From Bordetella genomosp. 10 (GTDB lineage: Bacteria; Pseudomonadota; Gammaproteobacteria; Burkholderiales; Burkholderiaceae_B), in NCBI RefSeq assembly GCF_002261225.1, contig NZ_NEVM01000001.1, forward strand, positions 1,984,001-2,048,000: a stretch of 64,000 nt of DNA. The letters run 5' to 3'. This document shows positions 11,972 through 21,840 of this stretch, piece by piece. The notes under the pieces were generated by a model. It was not told the origin of the DNA and did not search any database. It was given only the letters and a program-made list of their open reading frames with translations. Position 1 is the first letter of the stretch. Each line of letters starts with the position of its first letter. A program made the translations under genes and the position numbers.

Positions 11972-12508
11972 ATGATGAAGAAGGCCTTGGCCCTGGCCGC
12001 CGGTATTGTGTTCTCCAGCGCGGCGTTGGCCGCTGAATATCCGATCGGCAAGCCGGTGGAGAAGGGCGGCATGGAGATCGGCGCGGTCTACCTGCAGCCG
12101 ATCGAAATGGACCCGCCGGGCGTGATGCGCGCCGCCAAGGACTCCGACGTCCACCTGGAAGCCGACATCCACGCGCTGGCCAACAACCCCACCGGTTTTC
12201 CGGAAGGCGAGTGGATGCCCTACCTGGTCGTGAAGTACGAACTGCAGAAGCAGGGCAGCCAGAACGTGATCAAGGGCATGCTCATGCCCATGGTGGCGAA
12301 CGACGGCCCGCACTACGGCGACAACGTCAAGCTGGACGGCCCGGGCAAGTACCACCTGAAGTACTACATCGCGCCGCCGACGGCCGACAGCATGAGCCAT
12401 TTCGGCCGCCACATCGACAAGGAAACCGGCGTGGGTCCGTTCTTCCAGCCTTTCGAGCTGGAATATGACTTCGTCTACGCCGGCACCGGCAAGAAGGGCG
12501 GCTACTGA
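11972..12508 (+). CDS. ftrA: Periplasmic iron-binding protein FtrA (P19/Tp34 family)
   Basis: A 178-residue exported protein of the Tp34/P19 iron-transport family, with a signal peptide ending ALAA before EYPIGKP. Family members bind iron or copper in the periplasm through His and Met residues; here EMDPPGVM, DSDVHLEADIHA and MSHFGRH supply candidates. It is the first gene of a four-gene block matching the FtrABCD ferrous-iron utilisation system of Bordetella, where FtrA binds the metal for FtrB and the permease FtrC. Its TGA overlaps the next ATG (TGATG), so the two are translationally coupled. Confidence 0.9.
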   Translation: MMKKALALAAGIVFSSAALAAEYPIGKPVEKGGMEIGAVYLQPIEMDPPGVMRAAKDSDVHLEADIHALANNPTGFPEGEWMPYLVVKYELQKQGSQNVIKGMLMPMVANDGPHYGDNVKLDGPGKYHLKYYIAPPTADSMSHFGRHIDKETGVGPFFQPFELEYDFVYAGTGKKGGY

Positions 12509-12861
12509 TGAAGGCGCGCCGATCGCTCCTGGCGTCGGCGGCCCTGGCGCTGGCCCTGGCCGGCGCGGGCGCCCCGGCGCTGGCCGACGAGTTGCCCACG
12601 TTCCAGCTCACCTTCAAGGCGGACGGCACCTTCGAACCGCAGCGGCTGGAAGTGCCGGCGGGCCGTTTCAAGATCGAACTGACCAACGAAAGCAAGGAAC
12701 CGGTCGAGTTCGAGAGCATTCCCCTGCGCAAGGAAAAAGTGCTGGGGCCCGGCGTCAAGTCCTTTGTCGTCATCACGATTTCGCGGCCCGGCGAATATCC
12801 TTTCTTCGATGATTTCCATCAGAACGTGAAGGGTACGCTGGTCGTCAAACCCAAGGAATGA
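12508..12861 (+). CDS. ftrB: Cupredoxin-like periplasmic protein FtrB
   Basis: A 117-residue exported protein with a signal peptide (cleavage likely after PALA) and a cupredoxin_1 fold. FtrB proteins are thought to act with FtrA in oxidising or handing ferrous iron to FtrC. The usual type 1 copper Cys is not seen near YPFFDDFHQ, so it is not a classical blue-copper protein. It overlaps ftrA by one base and is followed by ftrC after 31 bases. Confidence 0.87.
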   Translation: MKARRSLLASAALALALAGAGAPALADELPTFQLTFKADGTFEPQRLEVPAGRFKIELTNESKEPVEFESIPLRKEKVLGPGVKSFVVITISRPGEYPFFDDFHQNVKGTLVVKPKE

Positions 12862-12892
12862 AGCGGTCCGCCACGCGCGGACCGGCAGTGCC

Positions 12893-13735
12893 ATGGAACA
12901 GGTTTCTTTTATCGTCTGGCGTGAAAGCGTCGAAGCCCTGCTGGTCGTAGGCATTCTGTACACCTGGCTGCGCGCCTCCCCCGAGGGGCGCCGCGGCCTG
13001 CCTTACCTGTGGGGCGGCGTGGCGGCGGGCCTGGGCCTGGCGTGCGCGCTGGCGCTGGTGCTGCTGGGCGTGTCGTCCTGGCTGTCGGACGAAGGGCAGG
13101 AGTGGTTCCAGGCCGGCATGGCCCTGGTGGCATGCGCGCTGGTGGTGCAGATGGTGCTGTGGATGAAGAAGCACGGCCGCACGCTCAAGCGCGAGCTGGA
13201 GACCGGCGCGCGCGACAGCGTGCAGAACGACAACTGGTGGGGCTTGCTGATCCTGGTCACGATCGCCGTGGCGCGCGAGGGCAGCGAGACCGTGGTGTTC
13301 CTTTACGGCACGGTGTCGGCCGGCGAAGCCTCCGGCAGCATGCTGTCGCTGGCGCTGGCGGGCCTGGGCGGTTTCGTCGCGGCCCTGCTGACCTTCTGGC
13401 TGCTGCAACTGGGCGGCAAGCTGATTACCTGGCGGCGCTTTTTTGCCCTGACGGAATTCCTGCTGCTGCTGCTGGCGGGCGCCCTGCTGGTGGGCGGCCT
13501 GGATCATCTGATTTCCCTGGGCGTGGTGCCGCCGCTGGTCGATCCCATCTGGGACAGCAGTTGGCTGCTCAGCGACAGCACCGGCATCGGCAAGGTGCTG
13601 GCGGACTTCGCCGGCTACCGCGCCTATCCCGCCCTGATCTCGGTGCTGGCGCTGGCCGTGTACTGGATCGGCGTCTGGCTGACCCTGCGCATGATCGACG
13701 CCAAGGCGGCGCGCGCGCAGGCGGCGCGGGCATAG
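12893..13735 (+). CDS. ftrC: FTR1-family iron permease FtrC
   Basis: A 280-residue polytopic inner-membrane protein of the FTR1 iron permease family, with about seven hydrophobic segments. Two REXXE iron-passage motifs are visible: RESVE in the first helix and REGSE near residue 125. In the Bordetella system it moves iron across the inner membrane after FtrA and FtrB deliver it. The gene lies between ftrB and the polyferredoxin ftrD, with a 110-base gap before the latter. Confidence 0.92.
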   Translation: MEQVSFIVWRESVEALLVVGILYTWLRASPEGRRGLPYLWGGVAAGLGLACALALVLLGVSSWLSDEGQEWFQAGMALVACALVVQMVLWMKKHGRTLKRELETGARDSVQNDNWWGLLILVTIAVAREGSETVVFLYGTVSAGEASGSMLSLALAGLGGFVAALLTFWLLQLGGKLITWRRFFALTEFLLLLLAGALLVGGLDHLISLGVVPPLVDPIWDSSWLLSDSTGIGKVLADFAGYRAYPALISVLALAVYWIGVWLTLRMIDAKAARAQAARA

Positions 13736-13845
13736 TCCCTACTGGCGCCCGGGCCGGAAGGTCCTGGCCGGGAGCAAGCTGTTAAAGTCCAGGGCTTGAG
13801 CAATACGACGCGTGCCGGCTTCGGCACGCAAGGCAGGTAAGTACG

Positions 13846-15246
13846 ATGGCTGTTGTGGCAGCGGGGCGACTCGGGCGCGCTAGCGCGCGGGTCGCCGATT
13901 TCCTGCGCGACCATGCCCCCTTGCTGCGCAAGCTGCAGTGGGGCATCGTCGCGCTCTATGCATTTCTGTTGATCGTGCCGGCGGCCATGCCCCTGCCCGA
14001 CAACACCGCGTCCGTCTTCAACAACCTGACCATCGTCGCCCAGTTCGCCTTCTGGGGCGTCTGGTGGCCGTTCGTGCTGGTGTCCATGCCGGTGATGGGC
14101 CGCGCCTGGTGCGGGCTGTTCTGTCCGGAAGGCATGCTGACCGAATGGGCCAGCGAGCGGGGCCAGGGGCACGCCATTCCGCGCTGGATGCGCTGGGGCG
14201 GCTGGCCTTTCGTGGCGTTCGCGCTGACCACCATCTATGGCCAGATGGTCAGCGTCTATCAATATCCGCTGGCGGTGCTGGCCGTGCTGGGCGGGTCCAC
14301 CGCCGCGGCCATGGTCGTGGGCTGGCGCTATGGGCGCAGCAAGCGGGTGTGGTGCAAATACCTGTGCCCGGTCAACGGCGTGTTCAATCTGCTGGCCAAG
14401 CTGGCGCCCTGGCATTTCAAGGTCGACGAGCAGGCCTGGCGCCATCCCGTCATCCGCATCGAACCCATCAACTGTGCGCCCCTGGTGCCCTTGCGCCAGA
14501 TGAAGACCGCCGGCGACTGCCATATGTGCGGCCGGTGCAGCGGCTACCGCGGCGCCATCGCGCTGGCCCCGCGCTCGAGCGAGCAGGAAGTCGTCGAGAC
14601 ATCCGACGGCGACAAGTGGCAGACCGCGCTGATGGTGTTCGGCATGATGGGCATCGCCATGGGGGCTTTCCTGTGGACGTCCAGCCCGTGGTTCGTGACG
14701 ATGAAGCAGTGGCTGGCCACCTGGCTGATCGAGCGCGACATCACCTGGCCCCTGCTGGACAACGCGCCCTGGTTCATCCTGACCCACTATCCCGAAGTCA
14801 ACGACAGCTTTTCCTGGCTGGACGGCGCCTGCCTGCTGATGTTCGTGGCGGGCGCGACCGTCGTGATCGGCGGCGCGCTGTACGCCGCCCTGTGGCTGGC
14901 CGACCGCATCCTGCCGGCCCTGGCGCCGCGCACCTGGATCGGCGGGCCGGGCCTGCACAAGCTGGCGCAGGCCCTGATTCCCTCCGCCGGCATCGGCGTG
15001 TTCCTGGGCCTGTCGGCCACCACCATCACGCTGCTCAAGCACGAGGGCGTGCAGGCCCATTGGGCCAACCCCGTACGCTTCACGCTGTTGACGCTGGCGA
15101 TCGCCTGGACCCTGCGCCTGGCCTGGCGCGTGATGGGCCGCCGCCAGGGCGCCGGCCTGGGCCGCCGCTTCGCCGCGTGGCTGGTCTTCGCGGCCGGCCT
15201 GGCGCCGTTCTGCACGGCGTGGGTGCTGTTCTTCGTGATCTGGTAA
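13846..15246 (+). CDS. ftrD: Membrane polyferredoxin FtrD
   Basis: A 466-residue membrane protein of the NosR/NapH-like ferredoxin group. Cysteine clusters WCGLFCPEG, WCKYLCPVN and DCHMCGRCSG provide Fe-S ligands, set between several transmembrane helices. In FtrABCD it is proposed to accept electrons released when ferrous iron is oxidised for FTR1 transport. The ATG follows AGGTAAG; a small GTGCCG/CGGCAC hairpin lies just upstream. A hairpin shared with the convergent BON gene ends the unit. Confidence 0.88.
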   Translation: MAVVAAGRLGRASARVADFLRDHAPLLRKLQWGIVALYAFLLIVPAAMPLPDNTASVFNNLTIVAQFAFWGVWWPFVLVSMPVMGRAWCGLFCPEGMLTEWASERGQGHAIPRWMRWGGWPFVAFALTTIYGQMVSVYQYPLAVLAVLGGSTAAAMVVGWRYGRSKRVWCKYLCPVNGVFNLLAKLAPWHFKVDEQAWRHPVIRIEPINCAPLVPLRQMKTAGDCHMCGRCSGYRGAIALAPRSSEQEVVETSDGDKWQTALMVFGMMGIAMGAFLWTSSPWFVTMKQWLATWLIERDITWPLLDNAPWFILTHYPEVNDSFSWLDGACLLMFVAGATVVIGGALYAALWLADRILPALAPRTWIGGPGLHKLAQALIPSAGIGVFLGLSATTITLLKHEGVQAHWANPVRFTLLTLAIAWTLRLAWRVMGRRQGAGLGRRFAAWLVFAAGLAPFCTAWVLFFVIW

Positions 15247-15291
15247 GAACGGCGAAGAACGGCGGCGCCGGCATTACGTCCCCGGGAAAGA

Positions 15292-15329
15292 AAATCTCCG
15301 CGATCCGGCGGGCCGGTTCGCGGAGATTT
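15292..15329. terminator. Bidirectional terminator between ftrD and the BON gene
   Basis: AAATCTCCGCG pairs with CGCGGAGATTT, with further pairing inside (CCGG/CCGG and one mismatch). On the minus strand the stem is followed by TTTTCTTT, so it is a good terminator for the BON-domain gene and may also stop ftrD transcription. Confidence 0.8.
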
Positions 15330-15394
15330 CACTCTCGGGTTCGATCGCGTCGAGGCGTTCTTTATTTACGCGCGATCAACGGGGCGCTTCTTTC

Positions 15395-15736
15395 TTATTT
15401 GTGCGCTTTCGAGGGATCGACCTTGAGGTTGTTCTTCACCTGCGTGACGCCCTTGACGGTGCGGGTCACGCGGGTCGCTTCGTCGCTCTGGGCGGCGGTG
15501 GCGACCGAGCCGGTCAGGGTGACGACGCCATTATTGGTCTCCACGGCAATGTCCAACGCGCTGAGCGCCGAGTCCCCGACGATTTCCGCCTTCACCTTGG
15601 TGGTGATGACGGCGTCCGAGGTGTATTCGCCCACGGACTGCTTGGGCTTGCCATCGTCGGCGGCATAGGCGGCCGAGGTCGCGAGGGCGCCCAGTCCGAG
15701 GGCGGCGGCGGCGATCAGTTTACGGGTTTGCATCAT
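15395..15736 (-). CDS. BON domain periplasmic protein (OsmY-like)
   Basis: A 113-residue exported protein: signal peptide MMQTRKLIAAAALGLGALA with cleavage near AYAA, then one BON domain (about residues 38-108, with VETNNGVVTLTGSV and VKGVTQVKNNL). BON proteins such as OsmY bind phospholipid or assist envelope proteins under osmotic stress. A near-perfect ribosome site, AAGGAGG, precedes the paired ATGs. It neighbours another small envelope/stress gene on the same strand, suggesting a general stress locus. Confidence 0.85.
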   Translation of the reverse strand: MMQTRKLIAAAALGLGALATSAAYAADDGKPKQSVGEYTSDAVITTKVKAEIVGDSALSALDIAVETNNGVVTLTGSVATAAQSDEATRVTRTVKGVTQVKNNLKVDPSKAHK

Positions 15737-15821
15737 GGGGTACCTCCTTGTTTGCTGCGCGTAGGGATGAATTGCGTGCGGGGGCGCCGAGGCGCCGTCC
15801 CGCGTTTATCGGATCGGCTCG

Positions 15822-15983
15822 CTACCTGCGGAAGGCGCCGCTGAGGATGGACAGCAGGGCCAGGACCAGGAACACGAAGAAGAGGATCTTCGCGATGCCG
15901 GCCGCGCCCGCGGCGATACCGCCAAAGCCGAGCACGGCCGCGATGATGGCGATGATGAAGAAGACGACGGCGTAGTACAGCAT
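15822..15983 (-). CDS. Small DUF1328 membrane protein (YtjA family)
   Basis: A 53-residue protein, nearly all hydrophobic, forming two transmembrane helices: [20 protein letters not shown] and [17 protein letters not shown] joined by a small-residue loop [11 protein letters not shown]. This matches DUF1328. Members are often stress-induced; their function is not known. GGAGG sits 6 bases before the ATG. The frame is open upstream but nothing there resembles the family. It lies 85 bases upstream of the BON gene. Confidence 0.82.
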   Translation of the reverse strand: MLYYAVVFFIIAIIAAVLGFGGIAAGAAGIAKILFFVFLVLALLSILSGAFRR

Positions 15984-16286
15984 GGGGAACCTCCTTGTTG
16001 ATCGGCGCCGGGCATCGGGGGATGGCCGCGCTCGTGCCAGGGGATCGCAATAAGCGTTCCCGGGGAAAGTTCCCTGCTGCGGACGGCGTAAGCCAGGGGA
16101 AGGAAGGCCGGCCAGGTCAAACGGCGGCGTTGGGAAATGTAACGGAGCGGCGGAGAAAAGGATTTGCCTTAAGAGACTGTCCGGCCTGTTACAGATGAGC
16201 AACGTATCGGCGCGGCGCCGGCCCGGGCCGGGCGCCGGTGCGCCGCGCTGTATCGGCTCGTACTCGGCGTGTAGAAAGGGGTAGAA
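15984..16286. other. Non-coding spacer upstream of the DUF1328 gene
   Basis: About 300 bases with no convincing gene between the DUF1328 start and the hairpin after cphA. A very GC-rich self-complementary stretch lies at about 16207-16252. The DUF1328/BON promoter is expected in the first half, but no clear -35/-10 pair stands out. Confidence 0.5.
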
Positions 16287-16320
16287 ATGCAGCGGGCGCC
16301 CCTGGAGGCGCCCGCTGCAT
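16287..16320 (-). terminator. Perfect 14-base hairpin downstream of the cph genes
   Basis: ATGCAGCGGGCGCC pairs with GGCGCCCGCTGCAT around a 6-base loop, 21 bases past the stop of the distal cphA. On the minus strand it is followed by TTTCTACC, a weak T-tract, so a terminator role is likely but not certain. Confidence 0.65.
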
Positions 16321-16341
16321 GTTTCCGAAGGCTGTCCCGCG

Positions 16342-18924
16342 TCAAGCCGGCGCGGCGCTCTCCGCGATGCGTTGCGCGATGTGCGCCAGGGCTTCCTCCA
16401 CCTGGTCCACCAGGATCAGACACAGGTCGCCCGGCGCCAGGCGGGCCAGCGCCGCGTCGATGGCGACGAATTCGCCGTCGATTTCCTCCGAGTACCGGGC
16501 CCGCCCGGCATTGCGCAGGCCCTCGCGCAGCAGGGCGATGACCTCGCCGTCGGCGCGGCCGCGCTGGCACTGGTCCTGGTACAGCAGCACGTCGTCGAAG
16601 GCGTCGCCCAGCAGCTCGGTCTGGCGCCGGATATCCTCGTCGCGGCGATCGCCCGCGCCGCTGATCAGCGCCACGCGGCGCCTGGCCGGCATGGCGTCGA
16701 CGGCCTGGATCAGCGCCAGCATGGCGTCCGGGTTGTGGCCGTAGTCGGCGATCACGGTGGCGCCGCGATAGCCGAAGACGTTGAAGCGTCCCGGCGCCGA
16801 GGCGGCGTCGTTGACGAAGCTGCCCAGGCCGCGTTCGATCTGCGTCCAGTCCGTGCCCAGCGCCCACGCCGCGGCGATCGCGGCCATGGCGTTCTCGACC
16901 TGGAAGGGGATGCTGCCCTGGCGGGTCAGCGGAATGGCGGACAAGGCGATGGCGTGTTCGTCAGCGCCCTGCGCGGCGACGATGCTGTCGCCGTCGCGGT
17001 AGACCACGCGCAGGCCCTGCGCGCGATGCGTGATCATGCGCGGATGGTTCCTGTCCTGCGCGAAGAAGGTGACGTTGCCGGGGCAGGCCGGGGCCATCTC
17101 CGCGACGATGGGGTCGGCCGCGTTCAGTACCGCCGTGCCCTTTGAACCGACGTATTGCACGATGACGCGCTTGACCACCGCCAGGTCTTCGACCGTGCTG
17201 ATGTAGCCCAGGCCCAGGTGGTCGCCCATGCCGATATTGGTGACGACGGCGACGTCGCAGCGGTCGAAGGCCAGGCCTTCGCGCAGGATGCCGCCGCGCG
17301 CGGTTTCCAGCACGGCGGCGTCGACCTCGGGATGCATCAGGACGCTGCGGGCGCTGCGCGGGCCGCTGCAGTCGCCGGTGTCGATGCGGCGGTCGCCGAT
17401 GTACACGCCGTCCGAGTTGGTCATGCCCACGGTCCGGCCGTCCTGGCCCAGGATGTGCGCGGTCAGCCGCACCGTGGTGGTCTTGCCGTTGGTGCCGGCC
17501 ACGGCGACCACGGGAATGCGGCCGTCCTCGCCTTCCTCGTACATATTGGCGATGATGGCCTCGCCCACCGCGCGGCCCTTGCCGAACGAGGGGTTCAGGT
17601 GCATGCGCAGGCCGGGCGCGGCATTGATTTCCACCACGCCGCCGCGCTGCTCCTCCAGCGGCTGGTGCACGGTTTCCGCCACCACGTCCACGCCGCACAG
17701 GTCCAGGCCTATCATGCGCGCGGCCGTGACCACGCGCGCCGCCAGCTCCGGGTGGACTTCGTCGGTGACGTCGGTGGCCGAGCCGCCGGTGCTGAGGTTG
17801 GCGTTGTTGCGCAGCACCACGCGCGTGCCCGCCGGCGGCACCGAGTCGGGCGTATAGCCTTGCTTGGCCAGCACGCCCAGGGCGATGTCGTCGATGCGGA
17901 TCTTGGTCAGCGTGGTGGCGTGGCCGTCGCCGCGCAGCGGGTCGGTATTGACCTGGGCGACCAGTTCGCGGATGGTGCGCGCGCCGTCGCCGGAGACTTG
18001 CGGCGGATCGCGGCGCGCGGCCGCCACCAGCTTGTCGCCCACCACCAGCATGCGGAAGTCGTGGCCCGGGATGTAGCGCTCGACGATGACGTCGTCGCTG
18101 ATGGCTTCGGCGGCGGCGTAGGCCGCCGCGATCTGCTCGCGGGTTTCGATGTTGACCGCGACGCCGCGGCCCTGGCTGCCGTCGCGCGGCTTGACCACCA
18201 CCGGGCCTTGCAGCGCCTGCGCGGCGGCCCAGGCGTCCTCGACGTTGTCGACCGTGCGGCCCAGCGGCACCGGCACGCCGGCGGCGTCCAGCAGCATCTT
18301 GGTCAGGTCCTTGTCCTGCGCGATCGATTCGGAAATCGCGCTGGTCAGGTCGGTCTCGGCGGCCTGGATGCGGCGCTGGCGCGAGCCCCAGCCGAACTGC
18401 ACCATGCTGCCCTGGGTCAGGCGGCGGAAGGGAATGCCGCGCGCCACGGCGGCGTGGACGATGGCGCCGGTGCTGGGGCCCAGGCGCAGGTCTTCGTCCA
18501 TTTCGCGCAGGCGGGCCAGCGCCGCGGGCAGGTCGAAGGCCTGGTCGGCCATGGCCGCCAGGCAGAGCTGTTCGGCCAGTTCGAGCGCAAGGCGGCCGAC
18601 CTGTTCCTCGCTGTATTCGAACACCACCTGGTAGATGCCGGGCTCGATGGTGGCCTGCGTGCGGCAGAAGGTGACCGGGCAGCCGGCGTGGGCCTGCAAT
18701 GCCAGCGCGACGTGCGCCAGCGTGTGCGCCAGCGAGACGTCTTCCAGGTGGCCTTCGGGACGCAGCAGCCCCAGTTGCGGGAAACGCTTGCGCAACTGGC
18801 CTTCGAACCCCGGCAGGTGGTCGATCGAGCACTCGGCGTCGGTGCAGGCCACGATGGCCTCGATGGCGGTGTTGCGGCTCCACAGATTGGGGCCGCGCAG
18901 CGCGCGTATGCGGGAGACTTCCAT
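16342..18924 (-). CDS. cphA: Cyanophycin synthetase
   Basis: An 860-residue ATP-dependent ligase of the CphA family, which builds a poly-aspartate chain with arginine side groups. The N-terminal domain is followed by an ATP-grasp domain (about residues 220-480; [27 protein letters not shown]) and a Mur-ligase-like domain (from about 485) with P-loop [25 protein letters not shown] and [16 protein letters not shown]. These are close to the canonical CphA1 motifs. It is the downstream gene of a two-gene unit, 17 bases after its diverged paralogue. No cyanophycinase (cphB) or isoaspartyl dipeptidase gene is present nearby. Confidence 0.9.
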   Translation of the reverse strand: MEVSRIRALRGPNLWSRNTAIEAIVACTDAECSIDHLPGFEGQLRKRFPQLGLLRPEGHLEDVSLAHTLAHVALALQAHAGCPVTFCRTQATIEPGIYQVVFEYSEEQVGRLALELAEQLCLAAMADQAFDLPAALARLREMDEDLRLGPSTGAIVHAAVARGIPFRRLTQGSMVQFGWGSRQRRIQAAETDLTSAISESIAQDKDLTKMLLDAAGVPVPLGRTVDNVEDAWAAAQALQGPVVVKPRDGSQGRGVAVNIETREQIAAAYAAAEAISDDVIVERYIPGHDFRMLVVGDKLVAAARRDPPQVSGDGARTIRELVAQVNTDPLRGDGHATTLTKIRIDDIALGVLAKQGYTPDSVPPAGTRVVLRNNANLSTGGSATDVTDEVHPELAARVVTAARMIGLDLCGVDVVAETVHQPLEEQRGGVVEINAAPGLRMHLNPSFGKGRAVGEAIIANMYEEGEDGRIPVVAVAGTNGKTTTVRLTAHILGQDGRTVGMTNSDGVYIGDRRIDTGDCSGPRSARSVLMHPEVDAAVLETARGGILREGLAFDRCDVAVVTNIGMGDHLGLGYISTVEDLAVVKRVIVQYVGSKGTAVLNAADPIVAEMAPACPGNVTFFAQDRNHPRMITHRAQGLRVVYRDGDSIVAAQGADEHAIALSAIPLTRQGSIPFQVENAMAAIAAAWALGTDWTQIERGLGSFVNDAASAPGRFNVFGYRGATVIADYGHNPDAMLALIQAVDAMPARRRVALISGAGDRRDEDIRRQTELLGDAFDDVLLYQDQCQRGRADGEVIALLREGLRNAGRARYSEEIDGEFVAIDAALARLAPGDLCLILVDQVEEALAHIAQRIAESAAPA

Positions 18925-18941
18925 GCGGATGATTCCTGTCG

Positions 18942-21563
18942 TCAGCTTTGCTGGATCCAGCGGCGGACCAGGTTGATGGTGGGTTCGGAGGCGCCTTCGT
19001 CGGTTTGCAGCAGCAGGAAGTCGCCCGGACGCAGGCGGGCCAGCGCGTCGCGCGCGGCGCGCGCGTGGTCGGGTTCGTCGACGATTTCCAGCGCGCGTCC
19101 GGCGCCGGCCTGTTCCAGGCCGGCGCGCAGCAGGGCGCGCGCCTGGCCGGCCGGCCGCTTGCTGGGCACCGAGGCGTCGTCGTAGAGCACCACGCGGTCG
19201 AAGACCGCGCCCAGCGCCAGGCCCTGGGCCACCAGGTCTTCGTCGCGGCGGTCCACGCCGGCGCCGTAGACGACGGTGCGGTGCTGGGCCGGGAAGTGCC
19301 GGATCGCATCGGCCAGCGCGTGCAGCGCCGAGACGTTGTGCGCGCCGTCGACCACCACGGTGGCGCCGTCGCGCTCATAGGGCGTGAACTGCCAGGGCGC
19401 GTCGGCCTGGTCGATGTCGAAGGTTTCGATGCCGACGCGGATCAGGTCGGCCGGCACGCCCAGCGCCCAGGCGGCGCCGACGGCGGCCAGCACGTTTTCC
19501 AACTGGAAGCCGACGCGGGCGCCCTGGGTCAGGGGCAGGTTGATGGCCGCCGACAGGGTTTCCTCGCGCGAGCCCGTGGCCATGATGACCTGGCCGTCGC
19601 GCACGTAGACCGCGCGCTTGCCCAGCGCCAGGTGCGAGGCGATGACGGAATTGCGCGGGTCGAGTCCGAAGTAGAGGACCTCGCCGTCGCACAGCTCGGC
19701 CATCTCGACCACGCGCGGATCGCGCGCGTTCAGCACCGCGGCGCCGGTGGGCAGCACCACGTCGACCTGCGTGCGCAGCACGTTGAACATGCGGTCGGCG
19801 TCGCCGATGTCGAAATCGCCCAGGTGATCGGCGGCGTCGATGTTGGTGACCACGCCGACCTGGCAGCGGTCGTAGGCCAGGCCCTGGCCCAGCACGACGT
19901 CGCTGCCGTTCTCGATGACGGCGGCGTCGACGGAGCGGTTCATCAGCACGCGGCGGCCGGACGCCCAGTTGGCGCAATCGCCTTTCTGCACCTGGCGGCG
20001 GTCGAAATACAGGCCTTCGCTGCAGGCCACGCCGACATGCCTGCCCCACAGCGAGAGCAGGCGGCCGACCAGGCGCGAGACCACGGTCTTGCCGTTGGTG
20101 CCGGTCACGCCCACCACCGGGATGCGGCCGTCCTCGCCTTCCGGGAACAGGTGGTCGACGATGGCGCGCCCGACGGGGCGCGGCTGGCCGGCGGCCGGCT
20201 TCAGGTGCATCAACAGGCCGGGACCCGCGTTGACCTCGACGATGGCGCCGCGCTGGTCCTCCAGCGGGCGCGAGATGTCCTCGGCCACCAGGTCCACGCC
20301 GGCCACGTCCAGGCCGACAACGCGCGCGGCCAGCACCACCGCCCGCGCGACGTCCGGATGGACCTCGTCGGTGCAGTCGAAGGCGACGTTGCCGTTGCGC
20401 TGGATCAGCACGCGGCGGCCGGCTTCCGGCACCGCTTCCGGCGTCAGGCCCTGGCGCGCCACTTCCAGGCGCGCCGCGGAATCCAGGCGCACGGGGTTCA
20501 GGGGGCAGTCCTCGCCGCGGCCGCGGCGGGGATCGGAATTGATCTGGCTTTCGATCAGCTCGTCGATGGTGGAGACGCCGTCTCCCACCACCCAGGCCGG
20601 CTCGCCGCGGGCCGCCGCCACCATGCGCTCGCCCACCACCAGCAGGCGGTGTTCGTTGCCGACCACGAAGCGTTCGACCATCACGCCGCTGCCTTCTTCC
20701 TCCGCCACGGCGTAGGCCGACGCGACCTCCTCGTAGGTGGCGAGGTTGGTGAAGACGCCGCGGCCGTGATTGCCGTCATAAGGCTTGATCACCACCGGCA
20801 GGCCGATGTCCTGCGCGGCTTCCCAGGCTTCGGCGGCGCTTTCGACCAGGCGGCCTTCCGGCACCGGTACGCCGCACTCGGACAGCAGCGACTTGGTCAG
20901 GTCCTTGTCGCGCGAAATGCCTTCGGCGATGGCGCTGGTCTTGTCGGTTTCGGCGGTCCAGATCCGGCGCTGGCGGGCGCCGTAGCCGAACTGCACCAGA
21001 TTGCCCTCGAACAGGCGGATATAGGGGATGTCTCGGTCGTCGGCGGCGTCGACGATGCAGGCCGTGCTCGGTCCCAGGCAGTGGCGGTCGACCAGGCGGC
21101 GCAGCCGCGCGACGGTGGCGTCGACGTCGAAAGGCCGGTCTTCCATGGCGGCCATGACCAGGTCGCGGGCCTCGGCCAGGGCGGCGCGGGTGACCTGCTC
21201 CTGCCAGGCGCGCACGACGACCTTGTAAACGCCCCGTTTCGAGGTCTCGCGCGCCTTGCCGAAGCCGCCGGGCAGGCCGGCCAGGTTCTGCAATTCCAGC
21301 GTGACGTGTTCCAGGATATGGCCCGGCCACGTGCCCTCGCGCAGGCGCTGCAGGAAGCCGCCCCGCACGCCGGGGCTGCAGCGGTGTTCGATCAGCGTGG
21401 GCAGCCAGGCGGACAGGCGCTCGTAGAAGCCGGGAATGGTGTTGGAAGGAAAGTCCTCCAACTCGCCGATATCGACCCAGGCTTCCAGCACCGGCCGGTA
21501 GGTCCAAATGTTCGGGCCGCGCAAAGCCACGACATCGAGAAATTCAATGTCTTTCTTTTTCAT
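18942..21563 (-). CDS. Diverged cyanophycin synthetase paralogue (CphA')
   Basis: An 873-residue CphA-like protein with the same domain order as its neighbour. The ATP-grasp loop DGNHGRGV is canonical. Other signatures have changed: NLSTGG is NVAFDC, the Mur P-loop is GTNGKTVV, the ETARGG block is replaced by ENGSDVVLGQGLAYD, and HLGLG becomes HLGDFD. The Mur half may have lost or altered the arginine-adding step. Similar adjacent cphA/cphA' pairs are known, for example in Ralstonia eutropha H16. Upstream of the ATG (MKKKDIEF) there is no ribosome site; the region is AT-rich. Whether the pair forms a mixed complex is inference. Confidence 0.85.
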   Translation of the reverse strand: MKKKDIEFLDVVALRGPNIWTYRPVLEAWVDIGELEDFPSNTIPGFYERLSAWLPTLIEHRCSPGVRGGFLQRLREGTWPGHILEHVTLELQNLAGLPGGFGKARETSKRGVYKVVVRAWQEQVTRAALAEARDLVMAAMEDRPFDVDATVARLRRLVDRHCLGPSTACIVDAADDRDIPYIRLFEGNLVQFGYGARQRRIWTAETDKTSAIAEGISRDKDLTKSLLSECGVPVPEGRLVESAAEAWEAAQDIGLPVVIKPYDGNHGRGVFTNLATYEEVASAYAVAEEEGSGVMVERFVVGNEHRLLVVGERMVAAARGEPAWVVGDGVSTIDELIESQINSDPRRGRGEDCPLNPVRLDSAARLEVARQGLTPEAVPEAGRRVLIQRNGNVAFDCTDEVHPDVARAVVLAARVVGLDVAGVDLVAEDISRPLEDQRGAIVEVNAGPGLLMHLKPAAGQPRPVGRAIVDHLFPEGEDGRIPVVGVTGTNGKTVVSRLVGRLLSLWGRHVGVACSEGLYFDRRQVQKGDCANWASGRRVLMNRSVDAAVIENGSDVVLGQGLAYDRCQVGVVTNIDAADHLGDFDIGDADRMFNVLRTQVDVVLPTGAAVLNARDPRVVEMAELCDGEVLYFGLDPRNSVIASHLALGKRAVYVRDGQVIMATGSREETLSAAINLPLTQGARVGFQLENVLAAVGAAWALGVPADLIRVGIETFDIDQADAPWQFTPYERDGATVVVDGAHNVSALHALADAIRHFPAQHRTVVYGAGVDRRDEDLVAQGLALGAVFDRVVLYDDASVPSKRPAGQARALLRAGLEQAGAGRALEIVDEPDHARAARDALARLRPGDFLLLQTDEGASEPTINLVRRWIQQS

Positions 21564-21840
21564 GTTTTAATTTGAGGAGATATCCGATGGCGGACGGAAG
21601 GGCTTCCAGGCATTTGCGGCAGGGCCGCGACAGGACCGGGGCGCGTGGTGTTCAGCGCTTTTTGTGTGTCCGGGCGATTCTTGCAGATGTTGTCGATTAT
21701 AGAAAATGAGACCCTTTTTGTCGGGCATTGCCCCTCGGTCATGGCGCCTGCTCTGTTGTAAGGAAGGAACACGTTTTCAGCTCTCCGGCCGAAACCGCGA
21801 ACTTGCCTTGTTGGTCCGGCCGCGGCTTTGAACGTTTTCG

